From Cryobacterium aureum (GTDB taxonomy: Bacteria; Actinomycetota; Actinomycetes; Actinomycetales; Microbacteriaceae), in assembly GCF_002954245.1 (NCBI RefSeq), contig NZ_PPTG01000048.1:558001-622000 (forward strand): 64,000 nt of DNA, given 5' to 3'. Positions 23,992-33,692 of the stretch are shown here, piece after piece; position 1 is the first letter of the stretch, and every line of letters begins with the position of its first letter. The position numbers and the translations under genes are program-made. Under the pieces are notes generated by a model. The model saw nothing but the letters and a program-made list of their open reading frames with translations, had not been told where the DNA came from and made no database searches.

Positions 23992-25038
23992 GATCCACGA
24001 CGACAGCTTGGCCGTGGCCGCCCCGGAATCAATCGCCTCGGCAGCCACGGCCAATTTATTTCGAAAACGATCCAGGATGGCAACCTGCACCTGTGCGGCA
24101 TCATTGGCCAGGTCGAACGCGACCAGTCCGGCCGCAGCATTCAGCAGCACAATGTCACGAATCGGGCCTGATTCGCCGGCGAGCACGGAGTGCACGATGT
24201 CCGCGTTGTGCTGGGGCGAACCGCCGACCAGCTCGCTGATCTGCGCTCGCTTCAGGCCGAGATCCCTCGGGTCGATATCGTGTTCGGTCACCAGACCGCG
24301 CGATACCTCCCAAACGTGACTGTGCCCGGTGGTCGTCATTTCATCCAGCCCATCGTCCCCGCGAAAGACCAGTGCGGTCGCACCGCGGGTTTGAAAGACG
24401 CCGACGAACAGCGGCACCCGCTCGAGGTCGGCCACCCCCACAGCGGATGCCTCCGGCCGCGCCGGATTGCACAACGGGCCGAGAAAGTTGAACACGGTGG
24501 GGATGCCCAGCTCCTTGCGGGTGAGGGCAGCGTGGCGAAATCCGGGATGAAAAGCCGCCGCAAAGGCGAACGTGATCCCGGTTTCCTTGAAGACCTGAGC
24601 GACCCGCGTCGCGTCGCGCGACAGATCGATGCCTAATTCACCGAGGACATCGGATGACCCAGAGGCGCTACTGGCGGCCCGGTTGCCGTGTTTGACAACC
24701 GGCACACCGGCCGCCGCGCAGACGATGGACGCCATCGTCGAGATGTTCACGGTGCCGAACTGATCACCACCGGTCCCGACAATGTCGAGCGCCATCGGAT
24801 TGACCGGCAGCACAACGGCCTGTTCGAGAATCGCATCTCGGAAGCCGACAATCTCATCGACGGTCTCCCCCTTGGCGCGAAGGGCAACGAGAAAAGCGCC
24901 CAGTTGCGAGGGAGAAGCCTCTCCGAGCATGATGCGTTCCATGCTCCAGGCGGCATCCGCCACGCTCAGGTCTCTACCAGAAAGAAGGGAATTTAATATG
25001 TTGGGCCAAGACTGCGATTCAAGCATGATTCCGATCAT
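23974..25038 (-). CDS. trpD: anthranilate phosphoribosyltransferase
   Basis: A 354-residue homodimeric enzyme of tryptophan synthesis that joins anthranilate and PRPP. The PRPP/Mg motif DIVGTGGDQFGTVNIST is near residues 85-101, KHGNRAASSASGSSDVLGELG near 116-136, and the anthranilate-binding HPGFRHAAL with NFLGPLCNPARP near 175-205. It is the only trp gene here; a lone trpD next to ctaE is the normal arrangement in actinobacteria. ATG 25038 is taken as start, but ATG 25026 four codons later is equally possible; neither has a strong ribosome site. Confidence 0.93.
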   Translation of the reverse strand: MIGIMLESQSWPNILNSLLSGRDLSVADAAWSMERIMLGEASPSQLGAFLVALRAKGETVDEIVGFRDAILEQAVVLPVNPMALDIVGTGGDQFGTVNISTMASIVCAAAGVPVVKHGNRAASSASGSSDVLGELGIDLSRDATRVAQVFKETGITFAFAAAFHPGFRHAALTRKELGIPTVFNFLGPLCNPARPEASAVGVADLERVPLFVGVFQTRGATALVFRGDDGLDEMTTTGHSHVWEVSRGLVTEHDIDPRDLGLKRAQISELVGGSPQHNADIVHSVLAGESGPIRDIVLLNAAAGLVAFDLANDAAQVQVAILDRFRNKLAVAAEAIDSGAATAKLSSWIAATQV

Positions 25039-25169
25039 AGAAGAACAGGCCCAACTCCCCCGAATTCACGGCCTGTAAGCGCTGAATTTGCCCACCCCGA
25101 CGGGGTAGAAACTCTCACTTGCATGCCTGTTTGAGAAAAACCTGTGGGAATATCGGCCATAATGGAGGG

Positions 25170-25799
25170 GTGACCAGCACCTCAATTACTCAGACGGCGA
25201 GTGCGCCCGTCGTGAACCGGCCCAACAGCGTGGCTGTAGGCACCATTGTGTGGTTGGGCAGCGAGGTGATGTTTTTCGCGGGGCTCTTCGCAATCTACTT
25301 CACGCTTCGTTCAACCGCCCCCGAGCTGTGGCTCTTTGAGGCCGACAAGCACAACGTCACCTTCGCGTTGATCAATACGTTGATACTCGTGTCGTCCTCG
25401 GTGACCTGCCAGTTCGGAGTATTCGCCGCGGAACGGCTGCAGGCTCGTTCAACCGGCTGGAAGCCGAGTGAGTGGGGCATGGTCGAGTGGTTCTTCCTCA
25501 CCTACGCCCTCGGCGCGATCTTCGTCACCGGCCAGGTATTCGAATACGCCACCCTGGTGTCTGAGGGAATCTCACTCTCCTCCAACGCTTACGGTTCCGC
25601 GTTCTACATCACGACCGGCTTCCACGGCATTCACGTGACGGCTGGTCTGCTCGCCTTCCTTCTTGTGATTGGGCGCGGTTTCGCGGTCAAGAACTTCGGC
25701 CATAAGGAAGCCACCAGCGCGATCGTGGTTTCCTACTACTGGCACTTCGTCGACGTCGTCTGGATCGGGCTTTTCCTGGTCATCTACGTTCTTAAATAG
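25170..25799 (+). CDS. ctaE: cytochrome c oxidase subunit III
   Basis: A 209-residue membrane subunit of the aa3 oxidase with five helices, the short form usual in actinobacteria. Conserved are [22 protein letters not shown] near the N-terminus, [16 protein letters not shown] in the middle and [14 protein letters not shown] at the C-terminus. GTG 25170 is chosen because GGAGGG precedes it closely and the upstream frame has no family similarity. It begins the ctaE-qcrCAB operon, which encodes one half of the bcc-aa3 supercomplex. Confidence 0.94.
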   Translation: MTSTSITQTASAPVVNRPNSVAVGTIVWLGSEVMFFAGLFAIYFTLRSTAPELWLFEADKHNVTFALINTLILVSSSVTCQFGVFAAERLQARSTGWKPSEWGMVEWFFLTYALGAIFVTGQVFEYATLVSEGISLSSNAYGSAFYITTGFHGIHVTAGLLAFLLVIGRGFAVKNFGHKEATSAIVVSYYWHFVDVVWIGLFLVIYVLK

Positions 25800-25836
25800 A
25801 AGTACATACCTAGAAACGGGAGCGGACTACTTCAGC

Positions 25837-26649
25837 ATGACCACGATCAAAACCCCTCGCGCACGCCGGCCACGCAAGACCGGACGTCGCCATCCCCTCG
25901 CCAGCGTTGCGCTCATTGCCGTCGGACTGCTCTTTACCGGAGGCGCTTATGTCGCCTTCAGCAGCAGCACTGCCGTTGCGACAACGGATGCTTCCTCCCA
26001 GCAGACCATCGCCCAGGGTGAAAAACTCTTTGCCGCAAACTGTGCGACCTGCCACGGCCTCAGCGCCCAGGGCTCCTCAGAAGGCCCCAGCCTGATCGGA
26101 GTCGGTGCTGCCTCGGTCGACTTCCAGGTCGGCACCGGCCGCATGCCGATGCAGATGCAGGGTCCACAGGCACAGAAGAAGCCCGTGCAGTTCACGGCCG
26201 AGCAGACTGCCGCGTTGGCCGCGTACGTAGCCTCGCTGGCTCCCGGTCCGGCTATCCCAGCCGCCGAGCTGTTGGACGCTGCTGGCGATGCCGCAAACGG
26301 AGCTGAACTGTTCCGAATTAACTGCGCCATGTGCCACAACGTTGCCGGTGCCGGTGGCGCGTTGACCGAGGGCAAGTTCGCCCCCGCGATCGAGAACGTT
26401 TCGGCGCAGCACATCTACGAGGCCATGATCACCGGCCCGCAGAACATGCCCGTCTTCAATGACATGAACATCTCCCCCGAAGACAAGCGCGACATCATCA
26501 CGTACCTCAAGTACGTCGAGGACAACCCGTCTCCGGGCGGTCTGGCTCTCGGATCCCTGGGGCCGGTAGCTGAAGGACTCTTCATATGGATCTTCGGACT
26601 GGGCGCAATCGTGGCCCTCACCGTGTGGATCACCGCAAAATCAAACTAA
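25837..26649 (+). CDS. qcrC: dihaem cytochrome c subunit of bcc complex
   Basis: A 270-residue membrane-anchored dihaem cytochrome c. The N-terminal anchor (ASVALIAVGLLFTGGAYVAF, about residues 23-42) is followed by two c-type domains with haem sites CATCH (near residue 70) and CAMCH (near 166), and Met ligands in RMPMQMQGP and NMPVF. A C-terminal helix (FIWIFGLGAIVALTVWI) anchors it again. In actinobacteria this protein passes electrons directly from the bcc complex to the aa3 oxidase, replacing soluble cytochrome c. ATG 25837 lies 37 bases after ctaE. Confidence 0.94.
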   Translation: MTTIKTPRARRPRKTGRRHPLASVALIAVGLLFTGGAYVAFSSSTAVATTDASSQQTIAQGEKLFAANCATCHGLSAQGSSEGPSLIGVGAASVDFQVGTGRMPMQMQGPQAQKKPVQFTAEQTAALAAYVASLAPGPAIPAAELLDAAGDAANGAELFRINCAMCHNVAGAGGALTEGKFAPAIENVSAQHIYEAMITGPQNMPVFNDMNISPEDKRDIITYLKYVEDNPSPGGLALGSLGPVAEGLFIWIFGLGAIVALTVWITAKSN

Positions 26650-26679
26650 GACTCGGTATCCGGTAAGACTCGGTATCCG
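26647..26679. repeat. 16-bp tandem duplication after qcrC
   Basis: TAAGACTCGGTATCCG occurs at 26647-26662 and again at 26664-26679. The first copy contains the qcrC stop codon. A related CGGTACCG follows at about 26697-26704. Confidence 0.85.
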
Positions 26680-26758
26680 TTCTTGACACGCCATTCGGTA
26701 CCGATCGAACGTCGCGTAGCACCACAGTGCACAGAATTTACACCCACGAAGGAGACCC

Positions 26759-27832
26759 ATGGCCAAGGACGATAACGGCGCGGAGGACGTAACCGCCGCC
26801 GACTCGCCTGGCGCGCAGCTCGCGACATCCGCCGCAAGCACAGCCGTCGTTACACGGGATGCCCTGGCTAACCCAGGATTCCCGCCGCACCGTCCGCGCA
26901 TCACCGACCTTGATCACAAGGAAGAGCGCAAGGCTGAGCGCACCGTTTACACGCTGTTCTATGTTTCTATCGTGGGTAGTGCTTTCGCGATCGCGGCGTA
27001 CATGGCCTTCCCGATCGTGGCCGAGGACCCAGGTTCGGTGCGACTGAACAACCTCTTCATCGGTCTCGGCCTCACCCTCGCTTTGCTCGCCATCGGTATC
27101 GGCGCTGTGCACTGGGGTAAGGCACTCATGAGCGATCACGAGGGTGTTGACGAACGCCACCCCGTGCGTGGTACCGAACCCGTTCGGGCCCGCGCCGTGG
27201 AGATCTTTCAGCAGGCCAATGAGGAATCGGGCTTCGGTCGCCGCACACTCATTCGCAACAGCCTCATCGGCGCGCTCGTCGTCTTCCCGCTCCCGGCTGT
27301 CGTGTTGTTTCGTGGCCTCGGCCCGATGGACCAGGACCCGGTAGCTCTACTCAATGAGACCATGTGGAAAAAAGGCGTTCGCCTGACCATGGACCCGAGC
27401 GGAGCTCCGATCAAGGCAGCGGACGTCACGCTCGGCTCGTCGTTCCACGTCATCCCGGAGGGTCTGTCCGAAATGGGCCACGGACGGTTGGAAGAGAAGG
27501 CGAAGGCCGCTGTTCTGCTCATCCGAATGGATCCGGACGACTTGATCGAAGCGGAAGATCGCAAGTCCTGGTCGTATGACGGCATCGTGGCATATTCTAA
27601 GATATGCACCCACGTTGGATGTCCGGTTGCTCTTTATGAACAGCACACGCACCACCTCCTGTGCCCGTGTCACCAGTCGCAGTTCGACGTTGAGAACCAT
27701 TGCAAGGTCATCTTCGGACCGGCCAAACGGGCACTACCCCAGCTCCCGATCGCCGTGGACGCCCAGGGGTACCTGATCGCGCAAAGCGATTTCACTGAAC
27801 CAGTCGGCCCGAGTTTCTGGGAGCGAGCATGA
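26759..27832 (+). CDS. qcrA: Rieske iron-sulfur subunit of bcc complex
   Basis: A 357-residue actinobacterial-type Rieske protein with three N-terminal membrane helices (near residues 65-87, 99-120 and 165-185) instead of one, then a C-terminal [2Fe-2S] domain. The cluster ligands are in CTHVGCPVAL and CPCHQSQFD, both Cys-x-His type. GAAGGAG is 7 bases before ATG 26759. It takes electrons from menaquinol at the QcrB site and hands them to QcrC. The stop overlaps the qcrB start by four bases (ATGA). Confidence 0.95.
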   Translation: MAKDDNGAEDVTAADSPGAQLATSAASTAVVTRDALANPGFPPHRPRITDLDHKEERKAERTVYTLFYVSIVGSAFAIAAYMAFPIVAEDPGSVRLNNLFIGLGLTLALLAIGIGAVHWGKALMSDHEGVDERHPVRGTEPVRARAVEIFQQANEESGFGRRTLIRNSLIGALVVFPLPAVVLFRGLGPMDQDPVALLNETMWKKGVRLTMDPSGAPIKAADVTLGSSFHVIPEGLSEMGHGRLEEKAKAAVLLIRMDPDDLIEAEDRKSWSYDGIVAYSKICTHVGCPVALYEQHTHHLLCPCHQSQFDVENHCKVIFGPAKRALPQLPIAVDAQGYLIAQSDFTEPVGPSFWERA

Positions 27833-29478
27833 CAACGATAACCACCCGCGAACCCGTTGAGGGTCAAACCGTCGGGGCCAAGAAGGCCAGTGGCTTCACG
27901 GCATCGGCCGCCAACTACATTGACGAACGCACCAGCATCTCGGGCGCCGTCAAAGAACTTGGCCGCAAGATCTTTCCCGACCACTGGTCGTTCCTCTTGG
28001 GCGAGGTGGCGTTGTACAGCTTCGTTATCATCCTGCTCTCCGGTTCATTTCTGACCTTCTTCTTCCAGGCGTCGATGGCGGAAGTCGTCTATGACGGCTC
28101 CTTCGCACCACTCAAGGGAATTCCGATGTCGGCGGCCATGTCGTCGACCATGGACATCTCCTTTGACATTCGCGGCGGACTGCTCATGCGTCAGGTGCAC
28201 CACTGGGCAGCGCTGCTGTTCGTAGCCGCCATCGGACTGCATATGCTCCGTATCTACTTCACCGGGGCCTTCCGCAAACCGCGCGAGCTCAACTGGGTCA
28301 TCGGCTTCGTACTCTTCATCCTCGCGATGGCTGAAGGCTTCACCGGCTATTCCCTCCCCGACGACCTGCTTTCCGGAAACGGCCTGCGCATCATTGACGG
28401 TCTCGTCAAGGGCATCCCCGTCGTCGGTACCTGGACCTCGTTCCTGATCTTCGGCGGAGAATTCCCGGGTACCGATATTGTCGGGCGGTTGTACTCGCTC
28501 CATATTCTGTTGCTGCCGGCGATCATCGTCGCGTTGATAGCGATGCACCTCTTGTTTGTCGTCGTGCACAAGCACACTCAGTACCCAGCGGCCGGCCACA
28601 CTAACCAGAACGTGGTTGGCTACCCGGTTCTCCCCGTGTACGCCGCTAAAGCCGGTGGATTCTTCTTCATCGTCTTCGGCGTGGTCATGCTGATCGCCTC
28701 CCTGTTCACGATCAACCCGATCTGGAACTACGGCCCGTACGACCCGTCACCGGTATCTGCAGGTACGCAGCCCGACTGGTACATCGGTTTCGCCGATGGG
28801 GCTATGCGCCTGATCCCGCCGGGGTGGGAGTTCGTGTGGCTCAACCACACGTACTCTATGAACATTGTGGTCGTGCTGGCCGTGGTCGGACTGTTCATCG
28901 TGACCGTCATGATCTACCCGTTCATCGAAGCGTGGATCACCGGCGACAATCGGGAACACCACGTCCTCGACCGTCCGCGCAACGCTCCGACCCGCACCGC
29001 GATCGGCGCGGCCGGAGTTACCTTCTATGCTTCGCTCTGGGCTGCCGCATCCTCGGACATCATGGCCACCCACTTTCACCTCACCATGGAAGGTGTCATC
29101 CACACGCTCCAGGCCACCACGTTGCTCGGCCCGTTCCTCGCTTTCTTCATCGCCAAGCGTGTCTGCCTGGCCCTGCAGAAGAAGGACCGTGAAATCGTGC
29201 TGCACGGCTATGAATCCGGCCGTATCGTTCGACTTCCCGGCGGCGAATTCGTCGAGGTGCACCAGCCGGTTGACGAGTACGAGCGCTGGAAACTGGTCAG
29301 CTACAGCGACTTCAAGCCGCTCATGCTTCGTCCCAACGCTCAGGGCAAGATCGGCCCGGCCGAGAAGGTACGTGCCGGCCTGTCTCGGTGGTTCTTCGAA
29401 GACCGGATCACTCCGGTCACGCAAACGGAGTTGAACCAGGCTCACGGCGATCACCCCGCGGAGATCACCGACAAGTAG
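27829..29478 (+). CDS. qcrB: cytochrome b subunit of bcc complex
   Basis: A 549-residue menaquinol-oxidising cytochrome b. The first helices carry two haem-b histidine pairs (VHHWAALLF and GLHMLRIY on one side; SLHILLLP and AMHLLFVVVHKH on the other); a PDW-type Qo-site motif appears as TQPDWYIGFADG. The long C-terminal cytoplasmic tail (about 120 residues) is typical of actinobacteria. It overlaps qcrA by four bases. With QcrA and QcrC it forms the bcc half of the respiratory supercomplex. Confidence 0.96.
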   Translation: MTTITTREPVEGQTVGAKKASGFTASAANYIDERTSISGAVKELGRKIFPDHWSFLLGEVALYSFVIILLSGSFLTFFFQASMAEVVYDGSFAPLKGIPMSAAMSSTMDISFDIRGGLLMRQVHHWAALLFVAAIGLHMLRIYFTGAFRKPRELNWVIGFVLFILAMAEGFTGYSLPDDLLSGNGLRIIDGLVKGIPVVGTWTSFLIFGGEFPGTDIVGRLYSLHILLLPAIIVALIAMHLLFVVVHKHTQYPAAGHTNQNVVGYPVLPVYAAKAGGFFFIVFGVVMLIASLFTINPIWNYGPYDPSPVSAGTQPDWYIGFADGAMRLIPPGWEFVWLNHTYSMNIVVVLAVVGLFIVTVMIYPFIEAWITGDNREHHVLDRPRNAPTRTAIGAAGVTFYASLWAAASSDIMATHFHLTMEGVIHTLQATTLLGPFLAFFIAKRVCLALQKKDREIVLHGYESGRIVRLPGGEFVEVHQPVDEYERWKLVSYSDFKPLMLRPNAQGKIGPAEKVRAGLSRWFFEDRITPVTQTELNQAHGDHPAEITDK

Positions 29479-29504
29479 ACAGAAATCCAACAGAACGGGC
29501 ATCG

Positions 29505-30329
29505 ATGTCACTCCAGACGTTATCGGAGTGGCTTCGGTGCCCGAACTGTTTTCTCCCCCTTCACCCCGGCGGCGACCTTCTGCTGCGCTGTGACCGCGGG
29601 CATTCCTTTGACGTGAATAAGCGGGGCTTCATCAACCTGCTCACCGGCCCGCGCAAATTCATCGGCGACAGTGCGGCGATGCTGGATGCCAGGGATCGAT
29701 TTCTCCTGGCTGGGTGGTACAGTCCGCTCCGCGATGCCATCCGAGCTCTCGTCGCCGGTGAGTCCCCCCGACGGCTCCTCGACGTCGGTTGCGGCACGGG
29801 CTACTACCTGGGCGCAGCGTTGCCCCCAGGAGACGACGTGCGGGCGCTGGGAATGGATCTCTCCCCTATCGCGGTTAGCCGTACCATCCGCTCGCACGAT
29901 CGCGTTGATGGTCTCGTAGCGGATGTCTGGTCGCCACTCCCCCTGCGCGACGGCGTCGCTGACACTGTCCTCAACGTCTTTGCACCGCGCAACGCTGCCG
30001 AGTTTCACCGAGTGCTCCGGCCGCACGGCCTGCTGCTCGTCGTCGTGCCGCAACCCACCCATCTGCGTGAGCTGCGGGAATCCGGGCTGGCCGTGGAGAT
30101 GCAGGCCGACAAGGCCGCCCACCTGACGAAGAGCCTGGCCGCTCGATTCCACCTTGAGTCGCATGACCAGCGGTCCCGCATCGTTGAGTTATCGCCGCCC
30201 GAGGTGGTATCGCTCATCGGCATGGGCCCCTCCGCTTACCATGCCGGCGCTACGGCCGCAGAGGGCGCACCTGACCTCATTCGTGACGTCACGGTCGCCT
30301 TCGATATCTTTGGCTTCCGTCGCCGCTAA
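29505..30329 (+). CDS. RlmA-like 23S rRNA guanine-N1 methyltransferase
   Basis: A 274-residue SAM-dependent methyltransferase. The N-terminal zinc site CPNCFLPLHPGGDLLLRCDRGH (shown here for its ligands Cys11, Cys14, Cys27 and His31) and the FDVNKRGFINLL segment are characteristic of the RlmA(I)/RlmA(II) family, which methylates G745 or G748 of 23S rRNA; family II members (TlrB type) confer resistance to some macrolides. The SAM motif LLDVGCGTGYYLG lies near residue 92. ATG 29505 is chosen over the open upstream frame, which is the qcrB C-terminus read out of frame. It follows qcrB by 26 bases. Confidence 0.8.
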   Translation: MSLQTLSEWLRCPNCFLPLHPGGDLLLRCDRGHSFDVNKRGFINLLTGPRKFIGDSAAMLDARDRFLLAGWYSPLRDAIRALVAGESPRRLLDVGCGTGYYLGAALPPGDDVRALGMDLSPIAVSRTIRSHDRVDGLVADVWSPLPLRDGVADTVLNVFAPRNAAEFHRVLRPHGLLLVVVPQPTHLRELRESGLAVEMQADKAAHLTKSLAARFHLESHDQRSRIVELSPPEVVSLIGMGPSAYHAGATAAEGAPDLIRDVTVAFDIFGFRRR

Positions 30330-30376
30330 CCATTGTCTGGCGCTGAGCCCTGAACCCTGTTCGTTTTGTTAAACGA

Positions 30377-30410
30377 CGGTACCGACCTCCCCTCAGGAAG
30401 ATCGGTACCG
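30377..30410. terminator. bidirectional hairpin between rlmA-like gene and ctaF
   Basis: CGGTACCGA (30377-30385) pairs with TCGGTACCG (30402-30410) between two converging genes. Confidence 0.6.
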
Positions 30411-30425
30411 AATGTGTCGAGCGTT

Positions 30426-30842
30426 TTAGCGGGCGAACATGCCTCGGTAGTACTCATAGACCCAACCCGTGAGGGCGATAAGGCCCAAGCCGAGCGCGAT
30501 GAAGCTGATCCAGAATCCTACGGCCAAACCGAGGAACAGCAGCGCGGTACAGCCCGCCAGGAAAATCGGCCACCAGCTCCACGGGCTGAAGAAGCCCATC
30601 TCGGGATCGCCGTCATCAATGTTGCCATCGAGACGGTCTTCGGGGAGTTCGCCGCCTTGGGCCGCGTGCACCTTGACGAGATAGAACGCCACTAACGCCA
30701 TGAGCAGCATGCACAGGCCGAGCATGAAGGTGCCAGCCCATTCCATCGTGCCGTGATCGAGCAGGTTCCAGACAACGTACACGACCGTCATGATGGCGAA
30801 GAAGGCGGTGAGGACCCAGAGCAGGTTAGCGTTGGTCTTCAT
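30426..30842 (-). CDS. ctaF: cytochrome c oxidase subunit IV (actinobacterial)
   Basis: A 138-residue four-helix small subunit found in actinobacterial aa3 oxidases, needed for stability of the complex. N-terminal LWVLTAFFAIMTVVYVVWN and ATMEWAGT-like helix 2 (TMEWAGTFMLGLCMLLMAL), the acidic loop DRLDGNIDDGDPEMGFFSPWSWWP, and the final GWVYEYYRGMFAR agree with the family. The ATG overlaps the stop of ctaD (TAATG), so it is the last gene of ctaC-ctaD-ctaF. Confidence 0.93.
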   Translation of the reverse strand: MKTNANLLWVLTAFFAIMTVVYVVWNLLDHGTMEWAGTFMLGLCMLLMALVAFYLVKVHAAQGGELPEDRLDGNIDDGDPEMGFFSPWSWWPIFLAGCTALLFLGLAVGFWISFIALGLGLIALTGWVYEYYRGMFAR

Positions 30843-32572
30843 TATTTAACCCGATTCGAATCGATGTCGTAAACCAGCTCGTCGGGCGCATCCTTGCCCG
30901 GGCCGATGCCAACCGGCAGGCCAGCTTCGGGATGGTTGAGATCGAAGGCAGGACGTTCTGAACGGATGCGCGGAATTGACGTGAAGTTGTGGCGCGGCGG
31001 CGGGCAGGACGTGGCCCACTCGAGCGACGAACCGTAACCCCAGGGGTCGTTCACGGTCACTAGTGGAGCCTTGCGGGCCGTGATGTACACGTTCAGGAAG
31101 AACGGAATCATGGACACCGCAAGGATCATGGCGCCAATCGTCGATACCTGGTTCATCCAGGTGAACCCATCTTCCGGTGAGTAGGTGGCGTACCGACGTG
31201 GCATGCCCATGACGCCGAGCCAGTGCTGGATCAGGAAGGTGGTGTGGAAACCGATGAACAGCAGCCAGAAGTGCCATTTGCCGAGGCTTTCGTTGAGCAT
31301 CTTGCCGGTCCACTTGGGCCACCAGAAGTAGAATCCGCTGAACATTGCGAACACCACCGTACCGAAGACCACATAGTGGAAGTGGGCGACAACGAAGTAG
31401 GTATCAGACACGTGGAAGTCAAGCGGCGGTGATGCCAGAATCACACCGGTGAGGCCACCGAAGGTGAAGGTGACGAGAAAGCCGATGGCCCAGATCATAG
31501 GGGTTTCGAAGGTGATTGAACCTCGCCACATCGTGCCGATCCAGTTGAAGATTTTCACCCCGGTGGGCACCGCGATAAGCATGGTCATGAGCGAGAAGAA
31601 CGGAAGCAGAACGGAGCCCGTCACGTACATGTGGTGGGCCCAGACGGAGACGGACAACGCGGCAATCGAGATGGTCGCGTAGATCAGAGTCTTGTACCCG
31701 AACATCGGCTTGCGACTAAAGACGGGGAATACTTCTGACACGATGCCGAAGAACGGCAGCGCGATGATATAGACCTCGGGGTGCCCGAAGAACCAGAACA
31801 GGTGTTGCCAGAGGATCGCCCCGCCGTTGGCTGGATCGTAGATGTGAGAGCCGAAGATGCGGTCGGATGCTGCGGCGAGCATGGCGGCTGCCAGAACAGG
31901 GAACACCATGAGACTGAGCAGCGCGGTGATGAGGGTGTTCCAGGTGAACACCGGCATGCGCCACATCGTCATTCCGGGTGCGCGCATGGTGATGATCGTA
32001 GTGATGAAGTTGACCGCGCCGAGAATGGTGCCGAACCCGGACAATCCCAGGCCGACCATCCACAGGTTGCCACCGACGCCGGGCGAGAACGTCGTGCTTG
32101 CCAGGGGCTGATAGGCAAACCAGCCGAAGGATGCCGCCCCCTGCGGAGTGAGGAACCCGGCGACGGCGATGAGGCTGCCGAAGTTGAAGAACCAGTAGGC
32201 GAGGGCGTTCAGGCGAGGGAACGCAACGTCAGGGGCGCCGATCTGCAGCGGAACCAGAAAGTTGGCGAAGCCGAAGAACAACGGCGTAGCGAACATTAGG
32301 AGCATGATCGTGCCGTGCATCGTGAACAGCTGGTTGTACTGTTCCTTCGTCTGCACGACGTCGAGGCCGGGGGCGAACAGCTGGGCGCGAATGATGAGCG
32401 CCATGACGCCGCCGAGGCAGAAGTAGACGAACGAAGTAATCAGGTACAGGTACCCGATGACCTTGTGGTCGGTGGAAGTGATCCACCGGACAAGGACGTT
32501 GCCCTTGCGTTCCGCGGACGTGGAGACCGGCGCGGCCGGGCGAGACTCCACTGGTGCGATGGTCGTAGTCAT
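30842..32572 (-). CDS. ctaD: cytochrome c oxidase subunit I
   Basis: A 576-residue catalytic subunit with 12 helices. Haem-a ligand His is in [15 protein letters not shown]; the CuB/Tyr site is in [15 protein letters not shown]; further CuB histidines in WAHHMYVTG; and haem a/a3 histidines in [11 protein letters not shown]. It reduces oxygen to water and pumps protons. In M. tuberculosis ctaD lies apart from ctaC; here ctaC-ctaD-ctaF are together. It starts 3 bases after the ctaC stop. Confidence 0.97.
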   Translation of the reverse strand: MTTTIAPVESRPAAPVSTSAERKGNVLVRWITSTDHKVIGYLYLITSFVYFCLGGVMALIIRAQLFAPGLDVVQTKEQYNQLFTMHGTIMLLMFATPLFFGFANFLVPLQIGAPDVAFPRLNALAYWFFNFGSLIAVAGFLTPQGAASFGWFAYQPLASTTFSPGVGGNLWMVGLGLSGFGTILGAVNFITTIITMRAPGMTMWRMPVFTWNTLITALLSLMVFPVLAAAMLAAASDRIFGSHIYDPANGGAILWQHLFWFFGHPEVYIIALPFFGIVSEVFPVFSRKPMFGYKTLIYATISIAALSVSVWAHHMYVTGSVLLPFFSLMTMLIAVPTGVKIFNWIGTMWRGSITFETPMIWAIGFLVTFTFGGLTGVILASPPLDFHVSDTYFVVAHFHYVVFGTVVFAMFSGFYFWWPKWTGKMLNESLGKWHFWLLFIGFHTTFLIQHWLGVMGMPRRYATYSPEDGFTWMNQVSTIGAMILAVSMIPFFLNVYITARKAPLVTVNDPWGYGSSLEWATSCPPPRHNFTSIPRIRSERPAFDLNHPEAGLPVGIGPGKDAPDELVYDIDSNRVK

Positions 32573-32575
32573 GGC

Positions 32576-33466
32576 TTAGTTGCCCTCCGGAGCCGTCGGG
32601 GCACTGGTGCCCGGCTGATTCTGATTGCGATCGAACTCATTGTCGAGCTGACCGACGTTACCCGCGGTGCGCAGGGACTCGATGTACGTGTCGTAGTCAG
32701 CCTGGGAGACGACCTTGACGTTGAAGAGCATGAGGGAGTGGTATTCGCCACAGAGCTCGGCACACTTGCCCGCGTAAGTACCGATGCGCTGCGGGGTGAC
32801 CGACATGTAGTTGGTCTTACCCGGGACGACGTCCTTCTTGTACAGAAAGTCGATGACCCAGAAGGAGTGAATGACGTCCCGAGATTCCAGTGCAATCTCA
32901 ATGGTCTTATCGACGGGGAGCACGAGCACGGGAAGTTCGGACTGGTTGATCGCACCGGTTTCGCCGTTGGGATCGACCTGGCCCTGGATTCCGGGCGAGT
33001 ACACGTCTTCGTCGACGTAGTTGAAGTCCCAGGCCCACTGCTTGGCCTGAACTTCAATCGTCACGTCGGGATTGTCGAAGCGTGCTTCGATGGCGATCTG
33101 GTCGCGCACTGTGAAGGCGAAGAAGCCAACGACAAGAATCAGCGGCACGACGGTGTAGAAGATCTCGATCGGCATGTTGTACCGAAGCTGAACCGGGAGA
33201 CCGGTCTGGCCCTTACGACGTCGATAGACGACGATCGTCCAGATAATGAGGCCCCAGGTGATGAGGCCCACGACCAGGAGCACAATCCACGAGGTAGTCC
33301 AGAGACCCGCTATGCGGTCGGTTTGATTGGTCACCGCCGTTTCGCCCTCTTCTTCAAAGCCGGGCAGGAAACCGTGGAGCTGGGCTTGCGTGCATCCGGC
33401 CAGTACAACGGCTAACGTCGCTGCGAGCGGAATGGCAGCCCAACGAAGGCGGTGATTATTGCGCAC
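32576..33466 (-). CDS. ctaC: cytochrome c oxidase subunit II (lipoprotein)
   Basis: A 296-residue subunit II with a lipoprotein signal (LAATLAVVLAGC, cleavage before the Cys near residue 25), two membrane helices (about 54-75 and 95-118), then a cupredoxin domain carrying the binuclear CuA site: CAELCGEYHSLM supplies two Cys, His and Met, and the upstream HSFWVIDF the other His. GTG 33466 is the start, with GAAAGG before it. It receives electrons from QcrC in the supercomplex. Confidence 0.95.
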   Translation of the reverse strand: MRNNHRLRWAAIPLAATLAVVLAGCTQAQLHGFLPGFEEEGETAVTNQTDRIAGLWTTSWIVLLVVGLITWGLIIWTIVVYRRRKGQTGLPVQLRYNMPIEIFYTVVPLILVVGFFAFTVRDQIAIEARFDNPDVTIEVQAKQWAWDFNYVDEDVYSPGIQGQVDPNGETGAINQSELPVLVLPVDKTIEIALESRDVIHSFWVIDFLYKKDVVPGKTNYMSVTPQRIGTYAGKCAELCGEYHSLMLFNVKVVSQADYDTYIESLRTAGNVGQLDNEFDRNQNQPGTSAPTAPEGN

Positions 33467-33646
33467 CGGGGACCTTTCGGGAGATTCGAGGACGCTTCTC
33501 AGGAAGCGTTTTGATCGATTCCTAGCCTACTCCGCGAGAGCGCGCACGAAGTGCACTCCGGCTCAGGTCGCACGCGATTTGTGTGCCTGACACACCGTAG
33601 TTGCGGCAAATCCGGGCGAATCCGATGCAGATTGGACAGAAAAATA

Positions 33647-33679
33647 GCGGGGACACCATCGAAATGATGGTGTCCCCGC
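33647..33679 (-). terminator. intrinsic terminator of erpA
   Basis: A 14-base perfect stem (33647-33660 with 33666-33679) and 5-base loop; on the minus strand it is followed by TATTTTT. It lies 14 bases past the erpA stop. Confidence 0.9.
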
Positions 33680-33692
33680 CGGTGGAACTGCT

